From the NCBI GenBank assembly GCA_018873225.1, contig JAEILZ010000003.1, forward strand, positions 5,265,435 to 5,329,434: 64,000 nt of DNA. The letters run 5' to 3'. Positions within the stretch are counted from its first letter, which is position 1. Each line of letters begins with the position of its first letter. The notes beneath the pieces are model-generated. The model saw nothing but the letters and a program-made list of their open reading frames with translations. It was not told where the DNA came from and ran no database searches. The translations under genes were made by a program, and so were the position numbers. This document shows positions 1 through 10,711 of the stretch, in pieces. The stretch comes from [Phialemoniopsis] sp. UDSM-2020. Its lineage: Eukaryota > Ascomycota > Sordariomycetes > Thyridiales > Thyridiaceae.

Positions 1-78
1 TATTCATCAGGCGCGCCCAGCTGCGCATCGAGCACCCAATCACACCCCGACCGCTGAAGGATCAGACAATCCGCAAAC

Positions 79-1204
79 ATGTCTTGGGCAGGTACGGCTG
101 GACTTTCCCCATGACACCAACGTCCGCGATGCAAGTGACGCTGACGCATGGCACAAAACAGGCTTCAAGAAGAATGTCGGCCGCGCGACGACGCAGGTCA
201 TGATGAAGACGGGGCACGTCGAGAAGACCAACGATCGTGATTATGAGGTGGAGGAGAGGTGCGCAAACACCAGACACCAACAAATACAAATACACAAGTG
301 GCTAACAGGATACAAAGACGTTTTCGCACAATGGAAGCAGCATCCAATCGGTTACAAAAGGAGGCCAAGGGATACCTGGACTCTCTAAGAGGTACGCCCC
401 ATGCCCTCATGTCTAGGCTGCCATTGGGCGCCAATGGGAAGGAAACAGAAACGGGTTGCTAACATGACGCTTTAGCCATGACTGCTTCTCAGATGCGAAT
501 TGCCGAGACGATAGACGCGTTTTACGGAGACTCGGGCGCCACGGATGGCGTCAGCCGGAGCTACAAGCAGGCCGTGGAGGATCTTGATGCCGAGACCATC
601 AAAGCCCTGGACGGACCCTACCGGTACGATAATATACCAATCAGGGTCGATCATACACCATGGCATGATACTGACTAGCGCATAGGACAACTGTTCTCGA
701 GCCTATTTCCAGATTCTGCGCGTATTTCCCTGATGTCAACGAATGTGAGTTTTGTCGTCCTGAATGGAGAACATGGGGGGCCCAGTTGGATATTGATCCC
801 GAGTCATAGGCATCAAGAAGCGCTCGCACAAGCTCCTCGACTACGATGCGCTACGAGCAAAGGTCAAGCGTCTGGTCGAGAAGCCCGACAAGGATGTGAC
901 TAAGCTGCCGCGGGCCGAGAAGGAGACCGAGATGGCCAAGCTCGCCTACGAACAGCTCAACGAGCAGCTGTGCACCGAATTGCCGCAGCTCATCGACCTG
1001 CGTGTCCCCTATCTGGATCCCAGCTTCGAGGCCCTCGTCAAGATCCAGTTGCGCTTCTGTGCTGAGGCCTACAGCCGCATGGCCCAGGTCCAGCAATATC
1101 TGGACGCGGACACTAGGGATCAGTACGCCAACGGACATCTGGATTCCAGGGTGGAGGAGGTGTTGCAGGAGATCAGGGAGCTGAGCATCAGCGGGACCGT
1201 CTAA
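79..1204 (+). CDS. RVS161: BAR-domain protein, Rvs161/Hob3 orthologue
   Basis: Six exons: 79-91, 162-258, 318-391, 476-623, 686-744 and 810-1204, giving 261 aa with no leftover frame. The protein is one N-BAR domain with no SH3 domain, as in yeast Rvs161 and fission yeast Hob3. It begins MSWAGFKK and carries the conserved stretches EAKGYLDSLR, LPRAEKE and RVPYLDPSFEALVKIQLRF. Family members dimerise with an Rvs167-type partner, bind curved membrane and act at the neck of endocytic vesicles, in actin-patch organisation and in cell fusion. The first exon is only 13 nt (MSWA plus one base). Intron 2 offers two acceptors nine bases apart; the AAG at 315-317 is preferred because it gives EERRF, as in the yeast protein. 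The next gene downstream also encodes a BAR protein. Confidence 0.93.
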
Positions 1205-3563
1205 AATGGATGATGACTGAGGCGAGATGAGCATTCAAACATGGCGTTAAGGTTGCTGGTTTCTAGGATTTGACGGTGGACTGGCAGCGGGATCGGGACC
1301 TTCCCTGTGTGGGATCGATAGACAGGTAACGACGATGCAACGAAAGTGAAAGAATTCACTAGGATATTCATTGCCCAAGGTTTTGACTATTCGTATATGC
1401 TCCTTGCTATGTGGGCTTCCTTGCAATGAAGTGGGCCAAATATCACAGTATCGAAATGTGACGCAACACAGAGATATCAAGGGAGGCACTCGTCTGATCA
1501 GATACCAATGAGGCTTGATGCAAGTGTGCGTTTGCTCGGGAGGCTCGGAGGCAACAACACCATCTTGACTGGTTGGAGTGAAGCCCACGGAGGCAGCGGA
1601 AGGAGTTGGTGATGTAGACGGGCTCGCTCAACCTTCACCTCTTACATGATTGGTAGTGCTTAACTGACGCTGAAACTCACCTCGGGATGTCACACGATCC
1701 GGGGCGCTCGGTACTTGTAGGTAGTCAAACGGGTCATTGTACAGACACCCGTGAACCCTGATAGGATGGCATAGGACTGCATGTTAGGTAGGCACCGACT
1801 TTAGTGAGAATCCTCGCAGTGCAAGCGCCTGGATGATCAGCGCAAGGGTTGTTGATTTTCTGACGGAGGAAGATCACAGTCAACCACAAAGCTAGCACGA
1901 GACACTCTGACTTCTGGGAGATGGCAACAGTTCTTAGTGCGGGCCTTTCTTCATCGTTCACTTTTGGATCCCAGCCTACGAAACAGGTGGGCAGACTAGG
2001 TCCTCTAGCCAGAAGCTATTGCTCGTAGTCTTTCACCGAAGCCAGACAATGAGGTTGTAGCAGATCTTTTGGTGTTGGATTACCGGGACTGTAGGAGGTT
2101 GGCGGGTGGAATGGCATGCCATGTTAGATCTGCCCATCGAAACTGTGCACTGCCACCTTTACAAGGGAGGGGGGTCCGGACGCGTGTATCTTTGATGGAT
2201 CAGTTTCTATTTTTTGCGGGTTTGGTGGTGGAGGGGCATTCTTCAGTGCTTGATGGGGAAAGAGTCTGGAATCTCGAGCGCCAAGGCGCAACGACTGGCC
2301 GTTGGCAGGGGTCCTTTGTACCAACAGCAAAAGGGACGGGCTGACACAAAAAGTCGATTGGGCCAAGAAGACTTAATCGCCTTTTGTTGGGAATTGGTCG
2401 GAGGAGTAACTACGGGCTGCAGGAGTGACGAGCCAAGGAAGCACTGGAGGAGCGGGCAAATGCCAATGGCGCCATGAAAATGGAGAAAAACTCGCGGTTT
2501 TGCGACTCCACCGTGCCTCGTTTCCTTGTACTAGAGTCTTCGTATCATCCCATTGCGAGGTGAGTGAGTCGAGAGCGAGCTACTTACTACTAAGTAGGTA
2601 TCTACGTACTTCGTACGTACATGCTCCGTTATTCCTTTACACGCGCGCGGTAGAGATATTCGAATACGATTGATCGCCCCCATCTGGCATACACCTACAT
2701 GCATGCATACCTAGCTACTTAATTGTTCACTTGGCCTGTCTTGCTCTGTCTTGAATGTTTCTTGGTTTATTTCTCGTTATTTTGATCAATTGACCACCGA
2801 CCGCAAAATAGAAGAAACATCCATCCATTTTGCTAGGCCGGACCTGCCTGTCCAAGCTTCTGCCCCGGATCGCCCCTTGCGCTAACTAGATCACGGCTAC
2901 ACCCCCGCGGCGCACCGCCTAGCCCACTGTCTTTGCTGTCTTGACCTGTGCCGCCCCTGGAACGCCGCCCAAAGAGCCGCCGAATCGCGCCCCCTTTCCT
3001 GCCCCTCAGGGCGACTAGCGACCAACTAAAACGTGGAGGGAGGGGTGGAGACCCCTGGAAACCCAGCCAAGGAAGCAGGCACGCAGGCAATTTAGAGAGG
3101 GCCAGAAGCTGTTTCCAAGATTTGCATGCATTTCGAATGACACCCTCCTTGACGACTAGAAGCACCAACAACTCTCTTGGATCTTTCTGGGAAAATCCAA
3201 AAAGAGGCATTTCCAATTCCAATTCAACCGCCTAGACGAGCTACACAAGCACAAAAGGCTGCAGCAAGGCGACATCTGCACCCCGACACAGCTTTCCCGC
3301 CATTCGCTTTGCCACCACCACCTCCAGTCCGGGCCTTCGCTTGACACCCTTGCCTTATCTTTCTTCCCCCAATATCCTGCCACAGTTCCAGGATCAAATT
3401 TATTTGTCCTCTGACACCATACACACACTTTGCTTGACTTTACGTCGGCGTTAATCACGAGCCACGAGCTGGATCTCTCGATCTCTTGCTGTCACAGACC
3501 TACCTGCTTCACCCATTCCCAGGACATTCGGCTTGCAGTCCGCCACTGCCTATAACCGACAAC
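1205..3563. other. Gene-free stretch between the two BAR genes
   Basis: No reading frame here has convincing codon use or recognisable homology. The stretch should hold the 3' end of the RVS161-like transcript and a long promoter and leader for the downstream BAR gene. Around 2580-2720 there are short TACGTAC, ATGCATGC and CTACTTA-type repeats, and around 2160-2240 a G-rich run. The last 300 bases are rich in pyrimidines, as in many fungal promoters. Confidence 0.5.
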
Positions 3564-5043
3564 ATGAACATCACCAAGAAGATCGATCGCGCCTTCCAGC
3601 GCGTGGGGGAGAAAATGGGCAGCGGGGCCCAGACAAACATGTCGGACGACTTCAAGATGCTCGAGATTGAGACAAACCTACGCCACGACGGTACGTCATG
3701 CTGTCCCCTCCATTGAGCGATATATGAGACAGTTCCCAGGCCCCTCTGAACCCTGCTGACCATTGTTGTGGTGCGACCAGGTATGGAACGCCTCCAGAAA
3801 TCGACGGGCATATACGTCAAGTCGATCTCTCGCCGCTGCGAATCGTTCGAGGACAAGGAGAAAGGGCTGCCGGTCAGCCTTCTCGGTCGCACTTTTGTCA
3901 ACCACGGCGAGGACTTTGGGCCGGAGTCGGAGTTTGGCAACTGTCTTATCGCGCTGGGTCGCGCTAACGAGCGCATTGCGAGCTTTCAAGAGAGCTTCGC
4001 TACGGATGCCGCAACGCTTTGGCTGGAGTCGATCGAGCGGAATCTAGCTATGATGAAGGATTATCAGGTGAGCTCACCTGGGCACAGCTTTGTCCATCGA
4101 CTCTCAGAGATGCGGCCACTGACCCTGCTCAATCGCATAGACAGCTCGGAAGAAGCTTGAAAACCGTCGCTTGACATACGACTCGACCATGAGCAAAATG
4201 CAAAAGGCACGACGAGACGACGTCCGCATCGAGGAGGAGATGCGCACCAACAAAGCCAAATACGAGGAGAGCAGTGAGGATGTGCTGCAACGCATGCAAG
4301 ACATCCAGGAGACTGAGGCGGAGAGCTTGCAAGACCTGACCGGCTTCCTCGAGGCCGAGCTCGAGTACCACGAGCGCTGTGCTGAGGAACTCCGCAGGGC
4401 GCGCCAGAACTGGGCCGCCAGCATGGATGGGTACAGCAAGCCTCAGAACGGGTACGCCACGCCTGAACGCAAGATCAACAACAGAAGCCGATCCAACACG
4501 GCACGGTCGTGGACGAACCCCCTTTCTCGGACCAGCAGCGCCACCAATGTGTACAACGACCCCGAACCGGAGCCAGTGCGCATCTCCATCCGGTCTAGCT
4601 CGCGCCAGAGCAACTATGCGCCCGAGATCCCGACGCGGCCGGCCATCGGCAGGGCTAATACCTATGCCGCTGGTGCACCCGTCGTCGATCGACCACGCGG
4701 CGCTAGCTCCGGTGCTTCGACGCCGGTCTATAGCCAGAACGTGACGGCTCTGCGCGCTGGCCTGCGGCCGGTCAGCACCAACATGCCCTCGGCAACACCG
4801 CGAAACCACGGCGGCGGGGACGTGTTTGCGGACGAGGGCGAGGACACGGCGAGCGGCAGCGGCAGTCCCGAGTGGGGCGAACGCAGCGCGTCGCCGGCCA
4901 CGAGCTACGGCAGTCTGAGCCGCAGCAGCACGAACAATCTGACTGTCAGTGGCGGGGTGCGCAAGCCGCCTCCGCCTCCTCCCCCGAGCCGGGCGAAGAA
5001 GCCGGCACCGCCGGTGCCTGCGAGGAGGGATCTGGGGTACTAG
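3564..5043 (+). CDS. Endophilin-like BAR-domain protein
   Basis: Three exons: 3564-3690, 3781-4067 and 4141-5043, giving 438 aa. The start MNITKKIDRAFQRVGEKMG is an amphipathic N-terminal helix typical of N-BAR proteins. Residues of about 1-250 form a long helical region with LRHDGMERLQKS, LGRTFVNHGEDF, ARKKLENRRLTYD and the coiled stretch KYEESSEDVLQRMQDI. This matches the fungal endophilin-like BAR family. The second half is Ser/Thr/Pro-rich and probably disordered. It ends in a seven-proline run and KKPAPPVPARR, which are SH3 ligands rather than an SH3 domain. By family knowledge it should bind and curve membranes, perhaps in endocytosis. It probably recruits SH3 proteins such as an Rvs167-type partner, which is inference. 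It lies in the same orientation as the RVS161-like gene. Confidence 0.88.
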
Positions 5044-5868
5044 AGGTTCAACGGATCGGGTTGAGGTCGCTAGAGGCCGGCGTTTGGGTGCGAGTGCTCG
5101 CGTATGGACAGAGACGCAGGACGGATTCTTGACATTGGGATCTGGTCTGTGAGTCAGGCGACTCAGTCTTGGGCGTGGTATTGCTTGGGTTTTGGACTTG
5201 TACTTTTATACACAGCCTTGGTGGCATTTTGGACGTTTGGTCTCTGTTGCGAAGTAGCAGCCCTGAGGAAATAATCAAGTCTCGCACTATTCACAATGAT
5301 GTTTTCAGAGATAGTCTCCAAGCTGCGATCAAATGTTTACAAAAAAGAATGCACACAAGTGATCGAAGTTGAAATCGTGAGATTGATTGAAGGATTGAGT
5401 CTTCCGGACGAGAGCACCGGAGGGAGCGGATGCTAGCGTAGGGACGCCCTAAACCAATCAGCTTACAGCGCTAAAACCCTTGTGTACAGCTCCAGTGGTG
5501 GAGCTTCAATTGCTGTTATCGGCGGTCTTTGCTGATAAGCTTACCAACGACCATCGTCGAGAGGGATGAAATGATTGACACCTTCATCTTCATCAGCTTG
5601 TAAAACGACTACGACACCACCTGCGACACTTCTAGACCCCGGCCCTCAAGCAGCAGCTGCCTAGCTACCTAGGTATTCTAGAAAGCCAAAGTACCCCTGC
5701 AACGCCTCACATAAAGCTCGGGTTGTTGTACACAAGGCACCGCAGGGCTGGTGAACCTTGACAACGAAAACGCCATCTTTCGAAGCTTCGACTTCGCGCC
5801 CCTCCGCCCAGAGCTTACCAGACGATACGTTGTCTAGATCACCAGGCTCCGCCCCATTGCCATAGACA
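5044..5868. other. Intergenic, 3' end of BAR gene and ccl1 promoter
   Basis: No supported gene. Bases 5650-5680 carry the CTACCTAGGTA-type motif common in promoters of this window. The stretch just before 5869 is C-rich and is probably the leader of the cyclin H gene. Confidence 0.5.
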
Positions 5869-7330
5869 ATGGCCACCGAAGATGCCCGCTACCGTCAATC
5901 GACGCAGTACCGGCTATGGTCCTTCTCCCGCCCCCAGCTCTCCGAGCTCCGCACCACGACCAACGACTACGCCGCCGCCAGCATCTCGGACCGGCTGAGC
6001 GCGTCCTCAGCAAATACCACCTCCGCCTCGACGCCCGCCGCGTCGGCCGCCAACACGCCCAACCACCAGTCTTCCTCCGCTGCCGCTCCCCCATCCTCCG
6101 ACAGCAACAACAACAAGCCCCCGCTCCCCGATTTCCTGACCCCGGGCGAGGAGGCGCAGCTGCTCAAGTTCTACACGGTCGAGCTCCTGCGCGCCGCGGC
6201 GTTCTGCGAGCTGCCGACCGACATACAGGCCACGGCCGCCGTCTTTTTGCGGCGGTTCTACCTGACGAATTCCATCATGACGTACCCGCCGACCGATATG
6301 CTCAAGACGGCGCTGTTCTTTGGTTCCAAGGCGGAGGGGTACTACACGAGGTTGAAGAAGTGGGTTTCCAGGACTATTTTCTTGTCATAGACTGTGAGAG
6401 GTAGCTGACTGGTGCAACCTCACAGGTTTGCCGAGAACTTTCCCAATACCTCGTCAGAGCAGATCCTCGCGGGAGAGTTTCTACTGTGCCAGGGCATCCG
6501 GTTTGCCTTTGACGTAAGGCATCCCTTTCGCGCACTGGAGGGAGCTATCATGGATCTAAGAGGATACGGCGATATTGATGTATGTTTCACAACTCGCCCC
6601 CTCGGTATTTGCCATCCACTGACTGAGCCTATCAATAGGACAACCGCATCAACCAAGCCCACAAGCGCAGCCGAGCCGTCCTCAAGTTCTCTTCCCTCGT
6701 CACCGACGTCTACTTCCACTACACCCCTAGCCAGATCATGATGGGCGCGCTCTCGTTTGCGGACCACGGACTTGTCGAGCGCATCATCCAGGAGACTTTC
6801 AAGCACACACACAACGACGACGAGGAGGCGAGCGATGCGAACGTCAAAGCTACGGACGGCACCGGTGCAAATGGAGCGGCGGGCAAGGCTAGGAAGACAG
6901 AGACCAGAAGGGAGAAGATTGGCGGCGCGGATATCAGGGACAAGATACTCGCGTCGGTCAAGAGCTGTCGTGAGATGCTAGCCGCCGAGCCGCCAGAGAG
7001 GTTTAACGAGTACTGGGGCACGGTATGCCTTCCACCTCCCACCTCCCTCCCCGTTTCCCAATGATGGCTGACCATATTTACCAGCCCGAGTCCAACAACA
7101 TCATCAAGCCCCTGATCAGGAAGCTCAAGAAGTGCAGGGACCCCGACCGGTGGGACCTCGTGGCGCTGCAAAAGGCCAAGATGGAGATGGCGTACAAGAA
7201 GGGGGGCGACAAGGCGGCCGGCAGCGACGACGAGGACGTCTTTGGCGAGGGCAGCGGTCCGGATCCCAAGAGGAGGAAGGTGAGCAAGATGCCGGCGGGT
7301 GACCCATTTGGACCGGCACTTAATGGTTGA
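5869..7330 (+). CDS. ccl1: Cyclin H homologue, TFIIH/CAK subunit
   Basis: Four exons: 5869-6359, 6426-6579, 6639-7022 and 7085-7330, giving 424 aa. The N-terminus RYRQSTQYRLWSFS is the characteristic cyclin H/Ccl1 start. It is followed by a low-complexity Ser/Ala insert (about residues 40-85) and a cyclin box containing AQLLKFYTVELLRAAAFCELP, AAVFLRRFYLTNSIM and YPPTDMLKTALFFGSKAEG. The second cyclin fold includes ILAGEFLLCQGIRFAFDVRHPFRALEGAI. Cyclin H partners the Cdk7/Kin28 kinase in TFIIH, which phosphorylates the RNA polymerase II C-terminal domain and, as CAK, activates cell-cycle kinases. The C-terminal PKRRKVSK resembles a nuclear localisation signal. The acidic insert HNDDEEASD in the second fold varies between fungi. 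Confidence 0.93.
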
Positions 7331-7918
7331 AACGGCGATATCGAGACGAGCATATCGAGAGACAGAAATGGCTCGAGACCCACCACCGTGATTTTGAGAA
7401 CGGATGGACAGGCAATGGGGGATGGAGGCTGCTTCAGGCCGGAACGATAGGTCGACCGGGGTACCCCCTTGATGGATCATTGGTACACGACGACTGACCC
7501 ATAACCGAGTATCACGAAATCGGGTCCTCTACGAAGCTCATCGCTGCAAGCTATTCTGTACTGGCGCAAAGATGACCCCGGACGGGACCGCGCTGAGCTT
7601 CAAAAAGCCATGCTACCTACCTACTCTAAAATCAAATCGTGCGCCATTCTAGAACCAACCGAGGCCTCGCTGTCTTCCTTTCGTGCCAGTCACGAGGGTG
7701 CCTTCCCCTGGTAACCGTCACAACAAGTCATCGAGTTTACCCCCTTATCTGTTCAGTGCGCTCCGTATTCTTTCCGAGGCGCAGCAAATACAAACACCAT
7801 CTCGTACACCCCACGCGCTCGCCTATTCCTCCTCCTCATCAGGCGCTTCGGCATAGCATCCCGGCTCGGTCGTCGCGCCGCTCCTCTTACGCTTCGAGCG
7901 GCGTAGGTCCCGACCCTC
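7331..7918. other. Intergenic between convergent ccl1 and E2 genes
   Basis: The two neighbours converge here, so it should hold both 3' ends. The short frames present are arginine- and serine-rich with no recognisable motif. No gene is called. Confidence 0.5.
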
Positions 7919-10711
7919 CTAGGTGTCAAAGGCCCCGATGCGGCGCAGCGGCTGCTCAATGTCGGTCATGCAGCGCGTCTTGTCGGCCCAGCCCCACGAC
8001 ATGGTCTTCAGCAGCACAGACCGGCCCTGGTGTCGAAAATGCCACCGTACGACGTCCTCCCACAACGTCCAGGAACCTGGGTTCGACACACCCGGCTGGG
8101 TCTTTTGGGCTTTTGGGGCGGTGGTGCCCGGCTTCGCGCCTCCGTTAGTGCTCGCGCCCTGCGATGTGCCCGTCGAGTGGCGTCGCCCGCGCGTGCTGGC
8201 GAGCGTCGGGGGAGTCGCAGGCGAGATGCAGAGCAGCCACGAGGCGATGGCGTGCTCGGCGGTGGCTTTTTGAATGCGCTTGTTCTCCTCCTTACTGCCG
8301 GCGTCGTCTTTCCTAGCCTCGTGGCCGGGCTCGTTGTAGTAGGGCTGTTCGCAAAAGACCATGCCCTGGATGGAGACGAGGAGCTGCAGGAGGGTGGACT
8401 GGCCGGCCTGCCAGGTCTGGCCCGAGGACCAGGTGCCCAGAAGGGAAAGACAGACTGTGGAGAGAGAGAAATAGTGTCAGTAGATTTGAAAGAAGACTAA
8501 TGCAAAGCAAAAGATTTGCTACGTACCTTTGCCATTGTTGTATAGATTCGGATTGAACCTGACCCTATTGTTGCCGGTTGTTTTGAGATGCATCAGGGGT
8601 GGCGAATTGGGGAACTTGTCGGGGCAAAGCAGGTCAAACTCGAAGAGGCCGTGCTCGTACGGCGTGCCGCAAGGCCCGACGATGAGGACCTTGAGGACGT
8701 CAAGGCGCGAGCTGCCGTGGCGTACGAAGATGCCCTCGGGCAGCGACATCTTCAGCGAGTTGATGTCGGTGACGAGCTTCTTCATGCGCCCGCGCGCCGG
8801 GTCCTTCATCTTATCGGCCTGGGCCCGAAAGGCAAAGTCGCGAAGGATGTCCTCGTCGGCAATCTCCTCGACGCAGTGAGCGCGGTGCCAGTTCGCGAGC
8901 AGCTGCCGGCCGCTCGGGGGCGCAAAGCCGATGGCGGGGCTGCTCGACGGTGCGGCGGTGGACCGCGAGCTCGCGACAGCCTGCTGGGCTGGCTGTCCCT
9001 GGGAGCTTGAGGTGCCGAAGGGACTGAGCTGGTTGTCGAGCGTCCTGAATCTCTGGCAGAGGCCAACTATCTTCTTGCCGTCGCCCTTGGAGAAATCTTC
9101 AGCCCTCTGCTCGGCCTCTGCGTGCGCGAGGATGCCACGGCACAGTGTCGCCGTGCTATGCAAGATTCCGGCGATAGATTCGGTAGCCTCCGGGCCCGTG
9201 TTAGGGTCCCCGCGCTTGAAGAAGGCCCCTCCGGTTGCTCCAAGATTTGTCCTTGTACCCGATGTGTTCTTTGCATCTTCGCACTCGGCCATGAAGAGGT
9301 ACGAAAGCCGCTGTTGTAAGGGGTAGAGATGAAGAGGACCTGTGACTAGGTCTCTGGTCATTGGGTGTCGGTAGAGGCTGTCGACAAAGGCGAGCATCGC
9401 AAGGTACAGGCGTTCCTGACGTGCTATGTCTTCGATGGATGTATTGCGTAGCAGCTCGGCGGTCTTGGCCAGCACGGCACCCTGGCTCAGGAGGGCCCGT
9501 AGGAGCTCGTGGGTGTGCTCATACGGGTCCATGCCCAATGTCGCGAAGTGGCTGGGCATCAAATCACGGAGGGCCTTGAAGCGTGACTCCCACATTTTGT
9601 CCACGGCGTCGCGCTTCTTCCTCTCCGTCGGGGGAGACCACCTCCGAGGGATCTCCAAACCCAAGAAACCGTTCTTAAACTTGCCGAATGTGTCGTGACC
9701 TGAGCCGCCATAACCCACACCCCGAGGAAGTGCGGACATTCGTGCATATGCAGCAGCCTGGGCCGAGAATTTCGCTTCCTCCTCTGCATGTGCCGCAGCG
9801 GCAGCCGCTTCCTGGGACATGGTCTTGACCATTAAATGCAAAGGCACATCGATTCCGTTGTGATATTCCGTGATAGGCCCCTGATTCATGAAAGGCCCCT
9901 GATTCGAAATCACGCCGGTGTTTGAGACCAGCTTTTGGAGAGTGGCCGCTGCCTCGTCCATCTGACGCTTCATAGAGGCCTTTTCTTCCTCCTTTCCTTC
10001 GCCACTGTTGTCACTACCCGTCGAAGAAATGGGTCCGCAGCAAAGAATGTAGATCATGAGCAGCCGGGCCTGGTGGCAGACCCCGTGAGTCTTGGTGGTT
10101 CGCGTCGGGATGATGCGCCGTTTCCATTTCACGCTCACATCGTTCTGGCAGCCGAGACAGGTCTTGCAGGCGCATCTGGAGCACACGAAGGCCGTGACCG
10201 CCTGAGCTAAAGGTTTCGGTGTGAGCAAAGCGAAGGCGCGTCTGCTGCCACTGGGATGATAGACTTACCAGGCCTCTCGGTGACATCCTTTACGAGAGCA
10301 GAGAACTTGTGGCCAGTAATCTCGCAAGGAGTGCCGCACGCCACGCACACTGCTCTGGCAATTTGCTGGCCAAGGGAATCGATAGAAGGGCCGTTGGACG
10401 GGGGTACATAGGCTCTCAAGCCGACCGCAGACGTGGACGTGGACTTGCTGGAGAATAGGCCTCCTAGGGACCTATGACCGAAGGGGTTGTGAGGCGTCAT
10501 TTCTTATCTGAAGCGTCAGCAGTGCTTGCAAGTGGTCATTCATTCTGCTGGGAGACTTGCCATTGTGGAACGAGCTTTTGCCTTCGTCGTGTGGGTGTGA
10601 AAAATAGTCCTCCATGGCAACTTCTTTAGTACCATTGCTGTCCGTAAGATCTATAGGGTTTTGCGCGGTACCAGGGATCTGGCCCGAGGTTTGTGAGGTG
10701 GGCGGCGGCAT
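7919..10711 (-). CDS. Large BIRC6/UBE2O-type ubiquitin-conjugating enzyme with Cys-rich N-terminus
   Basis: Exons from the 5' end: 10711-10561, 10500-10269 plus two bases (10502-10501), 10206-8527 and 8454-7919, giving 866 aa. The UBC domain lies near the C-terminus. HLKTTGNNRVRFNPNLYNNG is followed directly by KVCLSLLGTW and LVSIQGMVFCEQPYYNEPG. This is the pattern of the BIRC6/UBE2O class of giant E2s, with catalytic Cys near residue 690. Residues of about 103-148 hold two cysteine groups, CVACGTPC and CSRCACKTCLGC, probably zinc-binding. The first exon encodes NPIDLTDS, a likely SUMO-interacting motif. That exon joins through a GC-AG intron with an ATAAG acceptor, so the N-terminus is less certain; the fallback start is 10500. 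The middle is helical. Role inferred: an E2 or E2/E3 hybrid. Substrates are unknown. Confidence 0.85.
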
